Notes: generated by a model from the sequence alone, not told the origin. DNA of 64,000 bases from Micromussa lordhowensis (GCA_964020085.1 OZ026601.1:36303101-36367100); one strand, 5' to 3'; shown: positions 24,101 through 39,100, counted from the stretch's first letter. Translations and numbers: made by a program.

Positions 24101-27100
24101 AACGTGCTGACGAATTTGACGATTTTGGCGATTTCAATTACATCATGAGTGTAGGCCGCGCAGAAAGATATATTTCCTTCGTTCTTTAAGCGGGTTGCCT
24201 AAGCGAAATTTTTTTTTCGTTAATGCGTGTTCCCCGCGAGGGGAACTGAAGGCAATTCTGACTATACTTCCCTTGCTCTTTATTTCCTTCGTTCTGTAAG
24301 CGTGTTGCCTGTGTGGAACTGAAAGCCAAATATATCTCCCTATAACTAAAGCGTGTTGCTCGAGTGGAACACAAAGCAATGTATCATTTCAAGCGTTCTG
24401 AGATCGCTTAATTAACCGTGTTTAACGCACAGCCAAATCATGAGTGTAGGCCGAGCAGAAAGATATATATTTCCTTCGTTAACCGTGTTGCCCAAGCGAC
24501 ATCTTGTGTTCGTTCACGCGTGTTGCCCGCGAGGGGAACGGAAAGCAATACTGATATATATTTCGGATCCCTTGCTCTATTACCAAACCGCGTGTCTCGA
24601 TTCGTGCGCTTCAGCGTTGTGAAATTCCTTAACCCGTGCGCAACCAAAAACAATATATATTTCCTTTGTTCTTTAAGCGTGTTGCCCAAGCGAAATACCT
24701 CGATATTAAGCTTGTTGCTCGTGAGTAACTCACAGCCAAATCATGTTAAGCATGTAAGCGTGTTGCCCAAGGGAAATCTTTTTTTCGTTAATACGCGTTG
24801 CCCGCGAGGGGAACTGAAAGCAATACAGATATATATTTCCGTTGCTTTTTATTACCTTCGTCCTGTAAGCGTGTTGCCCGTGTGTAACTGGGAGCCAAAT
24901 CTCCCTATTTCCAAAGCGTCATGGAAGCGTGTTTCTCGATCTGAGCGCTCCATCGCGTTGCCCAAGCGAAATATCTCGATATCAAGCATGTTGTTCGTGT
25001 GTAACTTACAGCCAAATCATGAGTGTAGGCCGAGCAGAAAGATATATATTTCCTTCGTTCTTTAAGCGCGTTGCCCAAGGGAATTCTTTTTTTCGTTAAT
25101 GCGCGTTGCCCGCGAGGGGAACTGAAAGCAATACTGATATATATTTCCCTTGGTCTTTATTTCCTTCGTTCTGTAAGCGTGTTGCCCGTGTGTAACTGAA
25201 AGCCAAATATATCTCCCTATTTCCAAAGCATGTTTCTCCATCTGAGCGCTCCACCGTTGTGAAATTCCTTAACCGGAGCGCAACGGAAAACAATATATAT
25301 TTCCAACGTTCTGTAACGGTGCTGCCTAAGTGAAATACTTCGATATCATGATTGTTGCTAGTGTGCAACTCAGAGCCAAATATATCACTATTTTTAAAGC
25401 GTCTTTCTCGAGTGGAACAGAAAGCAATGTACCATTTCCAATGGTCTGAAATCGCTCAACCCTAGCGCAACGGGAAACAATATATATGCGTTCTGTAAGG
25501 GTGCTGCCTAAGTGAAATACTTCGATATCATGCTTGTTGCTAGTGTGCAACTCAGAGCCAAATATATCACTATTTTTAAAGCGTCTTTCTCGAGTGGAAC
25601 AGAAAGCAATGTACCATTTCCAATGGTCTGAAATCGCTCAACCCTAGCGCAACGGGAAACAATATATATGCGTGTTTCTCGAGTTGTACAAAAAGAAATG
25701 TATCATTTCCAAGGTTCTGAAATCGCTTTACCCGAACGCAACAGAAAACAATATATATTTCCTTCGTTCTTTAAGCGTGTTGCCCAAGCGAAAAACTTCC
25801 TCTATAGTGCGTGTTGTTCTATTACGCGTGTGGCTCGCGATTGTTTCACTGTCACGCAATAAAAAAATAAATCGAAAACTATCCAGTGGAAAAAGCTAAG
25901 AAATTGTTTCAGGCCTGTGCGTTTTCCCAAACTTCAGTTATTCGCCCAAGCATAATACATCGTTATAAGGCTTTTTGTCCTTATGTACCTGATAGCCAAA
26001 TACGCAAGATGTTAACTGGCAGTGAATAAGTAAATGCAATTATGACAAAGTACATTTAAAATAGTGTTTCAAACTGTTCAAACACTAACAAGTTTTATTA
26101 GTAATTCATTATTGATTACAGTTCAGTTAAACTTTTACAAATGGTATTTCTGAACTGTCGTATTCCTGAGTTCACAAAAATTTCAATTCAAAAAAATACT
26201 TGGGGCTGATTTCTACGAATCTCGCTTTGACAGTAATATGTTTTAATAATAATCAATACTGATGCATTTCTTTTATTAAATTTTTCTATTCACAATGTGA
26301 ATTTACAATAAAAGATCTTGTTTAGTGGGTCACAAATCATTTGGTGTAATTCAAGTTGTGTTAACAATAAACCATTGTACATTAAAATATTTATCATGTA
26401 CTGTGCTTATTCTGCACTCTCGTATTCCTAAGTTCACACAAATTTACAATATAAAAAATAAAGCGGTGTTGGTTCATATGTCGTGTAATTTTTCCATACT
26501 GCGATAACCAAGAAAATGTTTGTTCGCATATTTCTGTGTCAACCTATATAAACAAAAAGTTCTAAATTAATATTGTTTTGTCATAGTTATTTTCTATACT
26601 ATATATATACCAAATCAAGAAGCATAGAGAATTTTGATAATCCACAACCCCTGTGCTACTAAATTTCTTTCAGTACAATACAGAATCTGATCTACATGTC
26701 AAGAATTTAAATACTTCACATTTCCCAAAATGAAAAACTATTGAGGATGTCAGCATTTCACAAACTTTTCACCACTTTAAAATTTAGCATTGCAATATAG
26801 CTGTACATGTAATTAAAATGGTCAAATTTCAAGAAGTGTAGAGAAATTTATTTTAATACGACACAACATTTTTTAGTATGGTAGAAATTAAGTGCTTTTA
26901 CTGTTAAATTAATGCAATCCATTAAATTCAATAAATGGTTATAAGGACAATACAAGTAAGATGACTTTAGGGTGGAGAAATATATTCCATAATAAATTAC
27001 TACTTACCCCATCCAGATCGCTGCGATCATAGGGGTTGCAGTTTGCTTTGCACCAACTGTCAACATGATTCCTGAAGTGCATTTTATCCACCACCATATC

Positions 27101-30100
27101 CATTTCCCCAAGCCTCTCTGCAACTGGTGTTAACGATTTTCTTACAGGGTTGATACAATACTTCTTGAGATGGCAAGCATCATCATAAACAATGCGCTCT
27201 AAAGGAAACACAAAGTTCTAATTTGAATGTCACCCCCAAATGTCATCATGTTTTCTGTAATACAAGTTATCTACCACCATCCATTTCACTTCCCCTCTCT
27301 GCAACTGGTGTTAACAATTTTGTTATTGGGTTGATACAATATTTCTTGCGATGGCTAGCATCATTTTAAACAATGCCCTCTAAAGGGCAAAAACCAAATT
27401 TTCATACCAAACTTGATAGTGAACAATATATCCTTATTTCAACTGTCATTGATAGAAATTAAGGCGAATTCACAGGCTTTGTTGACCAGGCCCCAATCGT
27501 TCAAAGGCTATATAATGCTATCAACTGGATTATTCGCTATGCAGCAGAGAAGTGTTAATAAAACAAACCACGCTATCCACTTGATAATGATTTATTTAGT
27601 AGTAGCACTATCCACCCTTTGAACGGGGGTCTGAAATCTATACAACAGCATAAGATGGGTAGATATCAGACATACTTTCGTTTCAATTCCCACATGTGCT
27701 ATTTGTATTGGATTTAGTCCTAAAACCATGGCTCTGCTACAACACTTCTTTTCTTCATGTAACCTTATATTAAGCCTTCATATTAAATAATTTTCTAACA
27801 AGGTCTTTGCATTGTGTTAGTCTAACTAAACATCAGCTACCCAACACAAAATACCAATCATAAGTTCAATATAATATTTACACCTACCAATTTTTTCCAT
27901 TCCCCATTTAGAAAACACGTCATGTAAAATTCCATAAACTTGGGATTTTGACTCGCTGATAAATAGTTCATACACAAATAAAATGATACCACATGGTTTC
28001 ATCCCAAAGAAAGTTCCTATAATAAACCAAAAGAAATATGATTACTGCAATTGTTTTATACATAAATCTAATATCAAGTATTACCACCCCAATAAAGTAT
28101 TAAAATCAGCATATCATAAATAAAGCAAATGTATGTATTATAACATAACAATTATTTTACTTACTAGAAATTACATTAAGGGATTGCATAAAGAGAAATA
28201 TTGATATATTACGTTTGTAGATAACAATTGGTACACCTGTACCACATTCTTCCAGCTTTTACAATAATTGCACTTGTTATTTATATAGAAATGGTATTAA
28301 ATGCAGGCAGTCAATAACTGTTGATTGGGTTGTACAGTATTTATACACATATTTATCTTGTTTATTATTTATGGAGAAAGGGTATAAAATGCAAACCATT
28401 TCATTGTAATATTAACACTTTTTAATCATAGTTTATCCTCAGTGCTTTACTACTTTTTTTAATAAATGGAGACAAAAAGTTACCAGCAGTCCTAAAATTT
28501 TTCCTTTGGTAATGCTTAGATTTCTCCGTCCTGCATTTTTCAACTTTGTCGTGTTGAGTTTCTTGAAATATTGAACTGAAACAGTACACAAGGTAAAAGA
28601 TTAGTCTATTCCTAGAATTCAACACAATTTAATGCAATGGGGCAGAACTAATATAGATACTATACAAAATAAGAAAAATATATTAGACAAATTTCTGAAT
28701 TACTGTAATATCACACATCAGTTGTTTGCTATCACATGGATTACGATAGCTTCACACCACTGTGATTACAATTGGGATCAGTTTTTAAATTTATTCCATA
28801 TTCAAGATAGGCAGCAATTCATTGCATAACTGTGATTGAAAAACTATCACATTAAATTTTACCAATTGTTCACTTTTATCAGTATTTCATACCTCTGATT
28901 TGGTGGAATGTAATCCATTTTCATCTTTTTAACGGTTCTTTCATTACTGGCTTTTACTGTTATGTTTGTCACTGCAGTAACTCCAAACTGCTCCAAAATC
29001 TGTTGTGAATTCACTTTTGGTTCTTGGTCACCCTTATCATAAGCATCAATCATTGCTTTAGGGACATTGCACTCAGGCTCCCATGTTTCTTGTTTGTCAT
29101 TTCCAATCCATTTCACCTATAAAGCCAAGAAACCATATACAGTTGGATTGGTTTAACTAAAATTAGACAAAAATCCTTTAAAACAAATCGTAACCAAACA
29201 ATTTATTTGTTATCACCTGCAATGGTTGGGACCTTTATTAGCACTAACAGGTGATTATTTAAGAGGATACAAATAGTGGAAATTAAGCTTTCATTAACAG
29301 ACCACTTCCTAAGTTTATGGTACAAGATAAAAACTTATATTTTGTTTATATTTAGTTATCTAATATTAATGTTGTATGAATGATACTAAACTATGGCAAT
29401 TTCCAAAAATACAAGGTACATATATCCACCTTATAGAACTTTTTGTTTCGCAGAGATTTACTTTCCATTATTCTATCCACTTGTGCCCATTGCTTTCCAT
29501 CTTCTTTCTTTTTTGCACTACGAAGGATAGGGCCTAGTACACCACCAAATTCTTTTGATGCATCTTCTAGGTTTACTTGGACTGCATGTTTGTCCAATTC
29601 TTGATGATCATGATGGTGAAGGTTACAAAAGCGTTGCCCTAGTTGAGGTGTATTCATACAACCTGTAGGAATTTCACCTGGCAATGATTTATATATCAAA
29701 TAACCGCTCTTTTTTGCCATACAACATTCTCTGTTGTTGTCAAAGTTTCCATCTAGAACCAAATTTCCTGCACAACCTTTAACATCACACCTGTGAACTA
29801 AACACAAATTTATTAATTTCAAACGACAAAACACAATGAGTGCACAATTATAAAATATATATGCAAATGTTGGACTATAGGGAGCAACTACAGAATACCC
29901 AGCAATTGACACCCTCCTTACATTGTTCGTTCCTGGGGTTTGTACATGTAATTTGCACTCAACAAGCAAGGTAATATGTATGTACTAAGTGTAAAACAGA
30001 AGTGCTACCCAGTCCGCAGTCTTTTCGTCAATGAATAAGTATTAAACTAAGTGTTAACCTGAACTGCTACCGCGGTAACAGTCCTGCAATCGATGAATAA

Positions 30101-33100
30101 ATATTAAGCTAAGAGTTGAACTAAAGTGCTACTGCGGTACGCAGTTCTGCAGTAGATGAAGGAACGGGCATATTCATGTGTTTTATATACAGTTTATGAT
30201 GTAAATTATGTCGACTGCAAGACTGCAGTAGCAATAGATTTAAGGAGGGCCTGAGTTGCGAGAATTCTTTACTTTAGCCGACTATATATTTAAATTCTGA
30301 CATATTAATTTTCTTTTAAACTACCACATTCATTCAAAATATAGCAAAAATATTTGTTTACAAACATTGTTTTTGTTATTGAAATGTTGAAAATGTTAAA
30401 CAAAAGAATTCTTTGTTTCACCAGCCAAAAACACTCTGGTTGACAAATTAATAACAATAGGTGACTTCACTGAAATCTTTGCTATTAAGGAAGTAATTTT
30501 AGGAAATATTCATCCCCTTCTTTTCCTACAAACTTACCACAGGCATTCAAACAAAAAGGTTGTTTTGATCATGTCCTTTTTTGTATCTTTTTGCTTCACT
30601 GGCTTCCCTTCACTATGATGACATGGAAACATATCTAATTTAATTTTACATGTAATTAAGCTTACGTTTTAATACTTACTTATCCACCTCCTCACGAAAG
30701 CGTCATGGTACAATGGAGAAACCTCATTTATTAGATCATCTATTTCAGGAGGAATAACCATTTGGTCCAACTGCTTCAAACCATACTCTACTGTTCTTTC
30801 CAAACACCAGTACAACAGTAATGCTTCTTCCAATCTCCTTCTATCCAAAGCAAGTCGTCCATTGAGCACTTCTTTCAAATTTTTCCTACATAAGAAGTGA
30901 ACACCAGAATTTTAGCAACGCTAAGTCTAAATATCACACTTCTCAATCACAAATATTATCCGAAACATATGTGGAAATAAATTTTATCTTCACAGCTTGG
31001 AAATTAACCCCGTCCTTTCACACGTTGTATATTAAATTGTTCTCGGGTTCAAATGCAGAGTCCGCCATATTAAAATTGCGGGGACTGGTAATGATGACCT
31101 AATTTGGAACAGATGAGCTATATATGATCATAGAGAACATTTTCATCAAATGAACGGATAAAAAGCTGGACATCTTGGTGTTAGTGCAACTATGGATTTG
31201 CACAGGGCGATCAAAACTTATCTAAGCATTCCACATATGAAGTTATTCAAAACAATTAATCCTTTAACTTAGCTCCTGTAGTTAGCGTTTGATCTGTCTG
31301 ATTGGTCGTTACACAGTGAGATTTAAATGAAAAGGGCGAGTTCCGCGACCAAAACGTTATACTTGAAATTGTCGAAAATATGTTTTCAATATGTTTTTCA
31401 CATTGAGTTATCGTTAGAAAGTTTGCTTCTGGTCTTCGCGCATCACATAATAATTTAGTTCATGTGTGTGTCGGCTTATTAACTTAAACAGTTATTCTTG
31501 AGAAGATTGAAATTCTTTTAATATGTTTTGACGCTAACAAATCGTTAAAAACTACGCTTTTCGTAGTGACCACGTCACATAAGTTATAAAATCCGTGGTC
31601 TCTTCGTAGCTCATTCAATCACTTTTGTGTCATCTTATTGACTATCACAGATATTTTTGAGAGATCTGAAATATGTGATAACTTTTCGTTAACGAATCGT
31701 TACAAAGATCGCACGGTTTTGATTGTAACCACATCACAAAAGTTAATAAATCGCTTATTAACAATGACAGTTTTTTCAAAAAGCGCGCACAATCCTCTGC
31801 AGTTATCTGTCATAATATAAAACAATTCACATACCTGGCACAATCGTTGGACACCCCGGGCTTCTTATCACTCGAGTTGTATAGGTATCCATGTACGTCA
31901 TTGTAAATCTCTGCCTTCTCTTTAAAGCTGAGTTTTCCAAGATGAATTTCAATTTCTAGCTTCTTAAGAAGATCCATGGTGAACGCAGTTTTCGACGTGG
32001 AAAGAAAAAACTCATTCTTTTTCCAATCTTCGTCAAAGAATTTAGAATTTCCAACAGTGTAATATCCGTAATGTTGCGTGAAATGACATTTCTTGCTAGT
32101 GCAGACTTTAGGAATTTTAGACGCAAGAAATGTGCCTTTCGTTTCATCATAGACAACAACTTCGCTGATTCGCGAAGAATTAACATGTAAACTTTTGAAA
32201 CACAATCGGCAATGTGTCTTATCGGAAACTAAGACTCCACCAAGAGCATGGTCATTTGCTCCAACAGATGAGTCATGAAGTTCTCTCCAAAGTTCAGTTT
32301 CACCCTTCCTGGAATCTGGAAATAACGTTATCAAATTCGATGATAAACACTTCAAGGCATCATTAATCTCCGGCGTAGAATTATCTTGGTTGTGCTGCTT
32401 TCTCTTCTGTCCGCGCGAGGAAAAATTTCCCAGCTTTGTTTCGAAATCAGGTATAACTTTGGGAACGACATTGCTGAAATATATCGCTCTTCTAACAACA
32501 CCAAAATCAGGGAATCCTTTCAGTAGTTCTCCCAACATATTTCTGTCACGTCAAGTCTTAAAACTTTAGTTATGACATACATAACACATAACACCCAGTC
32601 ATCACACAAATGAATACATTAAGGGGTATTAGCATTTGTATACAAAGACCTTATCTCACCTATTCCTTATCTACAACAACTTAACGAGTCAATTACTTTG
32701 CCGATAACCACGGCAAATACAACGCTGTGATTTCAAATTTGGTTGGAATGGACCAAGGAACTATATTCCTCCATAAACCTATTAGCCATCAACTGAGGAA
32801 AGTACACGCTCCATTTCAAGAAGTCACCAAAGAAAAATTCAACGAATTCGGAAGTAAAGACAGTCAACTTCAAAAACTACGCACCCTAATATATCGCACA
32901 ACAGACATTGAATTGGAGAATGGCGACAGCAAAGTTACATTTTACAGCCTATGTTACGTAAAGGCCAAAGCTGGAACAAAATATTTTGTTTCTGAATTAA
33001 CATTCCTTGTGCCACCATGGAATTTCCTCGGGGACACAGAAGAAACCACAATAGTTCAATGGCTTTCTAGCGACAAAGGAAAGTTTTTGCGGAATTATCA

Positions 33101-36100
33101 TTTATCCAAGACCAAAGAACACGTGATGTCGTCAACTTTAACAGAAAAAGAAAGAAGCGAAATTGCAGACTGCATGAAAATTTTTGAACAGCTGCCGGAG
33201 TACGAAGATCTCGACACGATGAAACAGGAAAAAGAAAGCGAAATGCCAAACTTTAGCCTAGGCTTTGATTTCCTATCAAAACATGTCTAAGATATATCCA
33301 CGCAAGATAAGTTGTTTGTAATCAACAAGGATTAAAACGGTTTTCGCGCGAAAATTATTAGCACGAACTCGAGAACACTTAATTTTATAGTTACAGTTGT
33401 TATACAACAAACGATAATGGACTAATTGTAGAGATAAATTATTAGGAATAACATAAGGTTTTGGTATTGCGGAATGATATTTTTCATAACAACAAATCAT
33501 AATTTCCCATTTTTCAATTACAATGAGACATTTAGTAAATGACTTTGAAAATAAATCAAAATTAATGTAAAACTGCCCGTCTGCGTTCCTATTAAATACC
33601 CACAATTAGGGGTTCAAACCGTTTACTCTTCCAAGTTTTCCAACCACGTTTACAATTTTGAATTGAAACTAATAAAAGATAGTTTCGATACGCGTATCTA
33701 TTAAATCCTCAACGCTGCGCATTTGTCCTCTTACTAACTTAATACGCATTACAGAAATCGAATTTCACAGATATGGCTACGAATCATGTCACGTTGAGCG
33801 GCACTTTAATCTTCATGTTGTAAACATAACCCAACATTGTGTTTTAAATCACACTTCTTACACCAATTAAAGTAATATTCATTAGCGTCGATTTCTTTGA
33901 AATAATTTCGGAATTTAGCATAACAAAGAACTTCAAATGCACGTATAACACGAAAAGTTCAAAAACTTTCAAAACCTTCTGTGGTACGACGCAGTAATGG
34001 CGAGTTCTACTTATGGACAAGGAAACGTAAAGGAACAGTTACGTAAATGTTGGCAAAGAGACTTCGACTGGACTCTCCTACCAGAACACATCAGCAAGGT
34101 AAACTGATATTTGTCTACACTTTTCCATTTCTTTTTCATACGAAATCTTACATTTTTGAATATTTATTCAGTCTAACAAATTCTTTTCATCGCTAGGGTT
34201 GCAAAGCTATTGCAAACTTGCTGAATGTTCCGGCATTAGCAGTATTGACTGCTGTTCAAGGATTACTTTCTTTTGCCATGGCACACGCAGAAGTTCAAGT
34301 TCCTAACACATTGTGGAGGGAACCAGGAGTCTTATGGCTAGCGATAGGAATGCCCACTGGTAAGTTATAATACACCAACATCGATGCACTTTCCAAAATA
34401 GTACTATTCGGAAGGGGTTGCAAAATTTTAGTTAATTCAACGCATAACTATACGATCAGAAAATAGTGTATTTATTAGGCAATGAAAAAATTCCATAACT
34501 ATGTCAAATCATCCACCTACATTAACGGAAGATGTATCAGACGCCGGTTTTTAGACGCTTCCGCAGTTGAAACGGCTAGTTGTTTGAAACAAGTACTTTA
34601 AGCAAACATTTATTACACTAGCACTATGTTGTGAACTTTATTTATGTTACGCGCCATTCAGTTATTGAGCCAGTCTTCGTGCACATGGTAAGTACTATTT
34701 TTGAAGAACTGATGGTTCCGCTTGTTGTGTAAACAAATTTTCATAAGCCATACTTCGGGGGGGGGGGGGGGGTAGGAAAAGGGTAACAACAAATCTTTTT
34801 GGTACACATTTACTACACTAGCGCTATGATGTGAACTTAATTTATGTCATGGACCAATCTTTTAAGCGCCCAGTGTTCGCGCATGTTTTAATTAGTTTTT
34901 TTAAGCAATTGAGCGCTTACAAATTTGAAAAAACTTAAAGTAGGCAAGTATTTAAATAAACTGTGGTGCTGCATCGGTGGGAGTATTACAGGATAATTTG
35001 GTTTTATCAATTCGGTTGATAATGTGAATTGAACACCGTAAAGATATTCAAAAGCGGACCATTTGAGCTTTAGCCCTTCGTCTGACAGAATGGATTACAA
35101 AACTTGTAACTTCTTGCCCGTTGCTTTAGTTATATAGCGTGCTAAGTTACAATTCATAAAATGTCTCCCTAAGGTACTGGGAAATCCACCATTTACAAAT
35201 ACATGATCGATGTTCTGAAGAATGTACAGCAGAAGTTAAAAGAAGATGAAGTGGAAACTAAGCAGTGGTTACTTAGCGACCAAACATTTGAAAAACTAGG
35301 CGAAATGATGTCCCAAAATAATTGCAAAATGCTTGGACTTTATGATGAACTCACCAACTGGTTATCACAAGTTAACTTGTACAGTGGAAACAAGGGCCTA
35401 CTTGATACACATGAGTTCACCAAAGTGTTGGAGTTATTTAGTGCTACTGGATGGTCTAGACAAACAGGTTGGTTCCGCCCAGCAATTATAGCAGCTACAA
35501 AGTATAAGAAACTAAAAATAACACATGTTTCATTTATTTCATTTCAACAACATTAAATGGTTAACAACAGTTCAATATCTTTCATTAACAAGACCTCGTG
35601 ACCACAACAATTGCAACTAACTCATACAAATAATGAAACGAGTGCATGTCCAAACAAGGAAAACAATGCATATAAAGCCAAAACTTTAAATACATGTAGT
35701 TATCAATCACATTTCACCAAAGGACGTACTTCTGTCAGAAAATTTCAAAAACTTTGAAATGCGAAAAACACTACACAACCCTCATTAAAATTTTACATTC
35801 CTTTACACAAGTCTTTGTACATATTTGCTATCAACCTAAGAAGAAAATTGACCCAAAATTAATATTTAAGTTTTGACAACTACCAACCACCCCTGTCAAA
35901 ATATACATGTCAAAATTACTAGATTATAAACTTCAAGATAGACAGCAATGTATTTAAAGACAGACTCATTAATAAAATGATGAAAAAATATCATGAAATT
36001 ACATACCAATTACATAAAATATATCCTACTAGACAAACCTGGCAAAAACATCATTACTTCTTCCAATAAATCATGTATAAAATACAATATAACACAAAAT

Positions 36101-39100
36101 AAGTAAAGTATTTTTGAGAGCAATATTTTATTTTACATTTTTTAGTGGCAGGCAATGCCAATTTCAATATGCCACGTACCTGTTTGACCCTCTGTGGCAT
36201 GACCCAACCATCAACTGCAATTCCACTCATTGTGGATAGAAACAATGTAGACAAGGGGCTGGCATCACGCTTCCTGTGGATATTCCCAAAGCCAGTATTT
36301 AAACCATTTCAAGCCCTTGAACTGACTGCAAGTGAAGAAGATCAAGCAGCAGCATCAAACTTTACAACTCACATTGGTAAGAACAACAATTAAATTACTT
36401 CAGAAATATGGTATTGCTATTTTAACCCCTTAAAAGCAATTAAGCATGCATAAAAAATACATGCCACAAAAACAGCGAATGAATTCAACAACATCCAATC
36501 AATCATTGATACACAACACTACCAAACTGACAAATATCACATGCTGAGACAAGTTTGATGAGAAATTTAACATTAAACAATAACATAAGCCATACTGAAT
36601 ACATAAATTCAAATAATTCTTTGAAAAAATATATGGTAAACAGGCTTAGCTATTGCTATGGCCATCTTCATTGCTGGTCTAAAATTACAGTTCATATACC
36701 CTGCATTCTCATGAACTATATTTTTGCCATAACCAAATGTGCCATAATGGAAGCACAAAAAAAAACTGGTTTAAAGGAGCTGTGTCACGAAATTCAGCAA
36801 AATTAGGAAATTACAAAATGCCCATTAAATTAAGAGAAACATAAAAATAACTCCTTAAAACTTTAAAGGAAGATTAAAATGACATAACAGAACAACAGGT
36901 GCCACGGATGGACAAACCCGAAGAAGATTGAAATGGATTGAAATTAGGATTTTTGAAAACTGTTCAGCCCAACAGTTTTTCAAAGTTGATCCCTGCTGCT
37001 TGCAACTTCAAAAATAATGCTCAGGAGACACATTTGTTTGTCAAGGATCTCTGATTTTGTCATTTACATGTAATTCCTTTGCTTACTTTAAGTTCCATAG
37101 GGATTAAGGGCGAGTAATTGGAAAAACTAAACAAAATGAACTGGACTGCCGTGACACAGCCCCTTTAAAATCTAAAGATATGTTCATCAGAAAGTATTTG
37201 CACCCACACATAGGTTTTCCCAGTCGTTTAGCCATCTAGATTGATATTGAGAAACCAGTTAAACATTCCTTCCATGGAAATATTGTGATTTCAAAAGATG
37301 TAGACACTACCGAATATTTTTTTAATTACTGATATGTTAGATTGGTACAATTGTACTCACATTTCTGTTTATAAATGAACTCGAATTCTGTTTAATATAA
37401 CATAATTAACTATATTCCAAATTTGAGTGTGCCAGCAAAAAGAAACGTCATGTTTTCTGTATGCTTGGCAACTATCTATATTGCTCCACATTTGCCTTAT
37501 GCAACCAAAAATTTAAATGAACCAAAATACTACAATATTGCAGACAAGGACTATACACTAATTACTGTCCATTATTGATTAACTTGTTTCTTTAACAGAA
37601 GATATCCTAATACAGATATTTAGAAACTGTGGAGGAACAGCAACAGAACCAAGAGTCTACGAACTGGAAATATCTGAACAGCGAGTATTTCCTACAGCAT
37701 ATGACATGTGCCAAAATATCTTACAAAAGCAGTGCTTGGATGACCCTTTCATTTGTGGTAAGTATTACCCATAATTTCCTGAAACAGACCGGTTAATAAT
37801 GATTTAACACCTAATTGTATCACAATATTAACTAAAATAATTAATACAACACAATTAAAGCAGGAAGCACTATCCAGTCTTCTGAATGCTCATATTTGAT
37901 GCGATAACCCTGTAAGCTAAATCAGAAAGTATTGCACTTATATCAACTTAGGTATTACTACCAAGTTGTTTTGTGTAAACATGCATGGTGTGACACAGAT
38001 TTGTATTAAATCGATGCAACATTATATATTACCTTTTAATACTTCTGTATTTTTTCTAGCACTGTACTCCAAAGCTAAGGGCCAGTATCTACGTTTGGCT
38101 TTACCCCTCCATGCATTATCACAACCTCGTCCATTGCCAGAACTTATTCCAAGTGAAATATCAGAAGCAGTCCAGAAGGCATCAATATATATGGTTTCCC
38201 TCTGTATTGAACACACTGCTCTCCTTGCTGGACGGGAAGTAAAAGAAGGCAACGTCCAATCAGCCTTGGCAACAGTATCTACACCTACACCCCAAAGCAG
38301 TAATGAAAGACTGGAACAAATAGTCCTTACTTACCCAGGACAACATATAAGTTCCACTAAGTTGAATAATCTAAGCAAATTTCGAAGAGATGGGGGAAAG
38401 CAGAAGGTGCTAATGATATTAAATTCATTGGAAAACAAGCATCTTGGTTCAATTTCCCAAGGAAAAAACAATGTAAGTGGTAAAAATAGCAAAATATATC
38501 TGGTTCTCCCTGCAGCTTTCTTGCATTTAAATCCGAGGCAACTAATCACTTTAACAAACATGGCCTCCTTTTTAAATACGCTTACAATGCAAGCTAAACA
38601 AAATCAACAACTTCACTGTCCCAAAGTGATTTTCAAAATTATCCAAGTGTTAAAAATTTTTGTAAGATACATTACCAATTGTAACTGTGACCGAAACAAA
38701 TGAATGAAAAAAATAATTTAAATCTCCACTCTGTGTACTTTAAAACAAGATTACTTCAATAGCCCTTTTTCGATACTGTTCATTATTGGTTTGAATGTGT
38801 TGAAAGTTTAACTCCATCAACAAAAAAGATTGCCTGTTTGGAAAACAAGTGGTTTACTTTGTCTTATTACCATTTCCTTGTAGGTCACATTCTTCACCAA
38901 ACGCGATAGTGCCAATATCAGCGACGATGAAATGCCAGGATTTTTGTCTGCCCTCCAGCAGTTAGGCATCACCCTAGATACCTATAATGGTGCCTATCAC
39001 AATGTTACCCATCCATATGCCAGTGACAGCACAATTTTGTTAAATAACAGTCTGGAACAATCACCTAAACGCCAAAGAATGGACAATGGTGCATCTACAT

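Noticed and set aside
24143..25899. Overlapping open frames on both strands with repeated short peptides
   Set aside because: Generated by the satellite-like repeats; codon content follows the repeat and not a protein family.
26939..27007. Continuation of the YDDACHL exon to a stop codon as the transposase C-terminus
   Set aside because: A consensus GTAAGT donor lies at 27007, and the true in-frame last exon with the TEICEQTF motif is at 26394-26543.
32727..32747. GTG start for the 187-codon version of the element-encoded unknown protein
   Set aside because: Eukaryotic translation would use the in-frame ATG at 32748. The upstream open codons are more likely an unspliced extension or chance.
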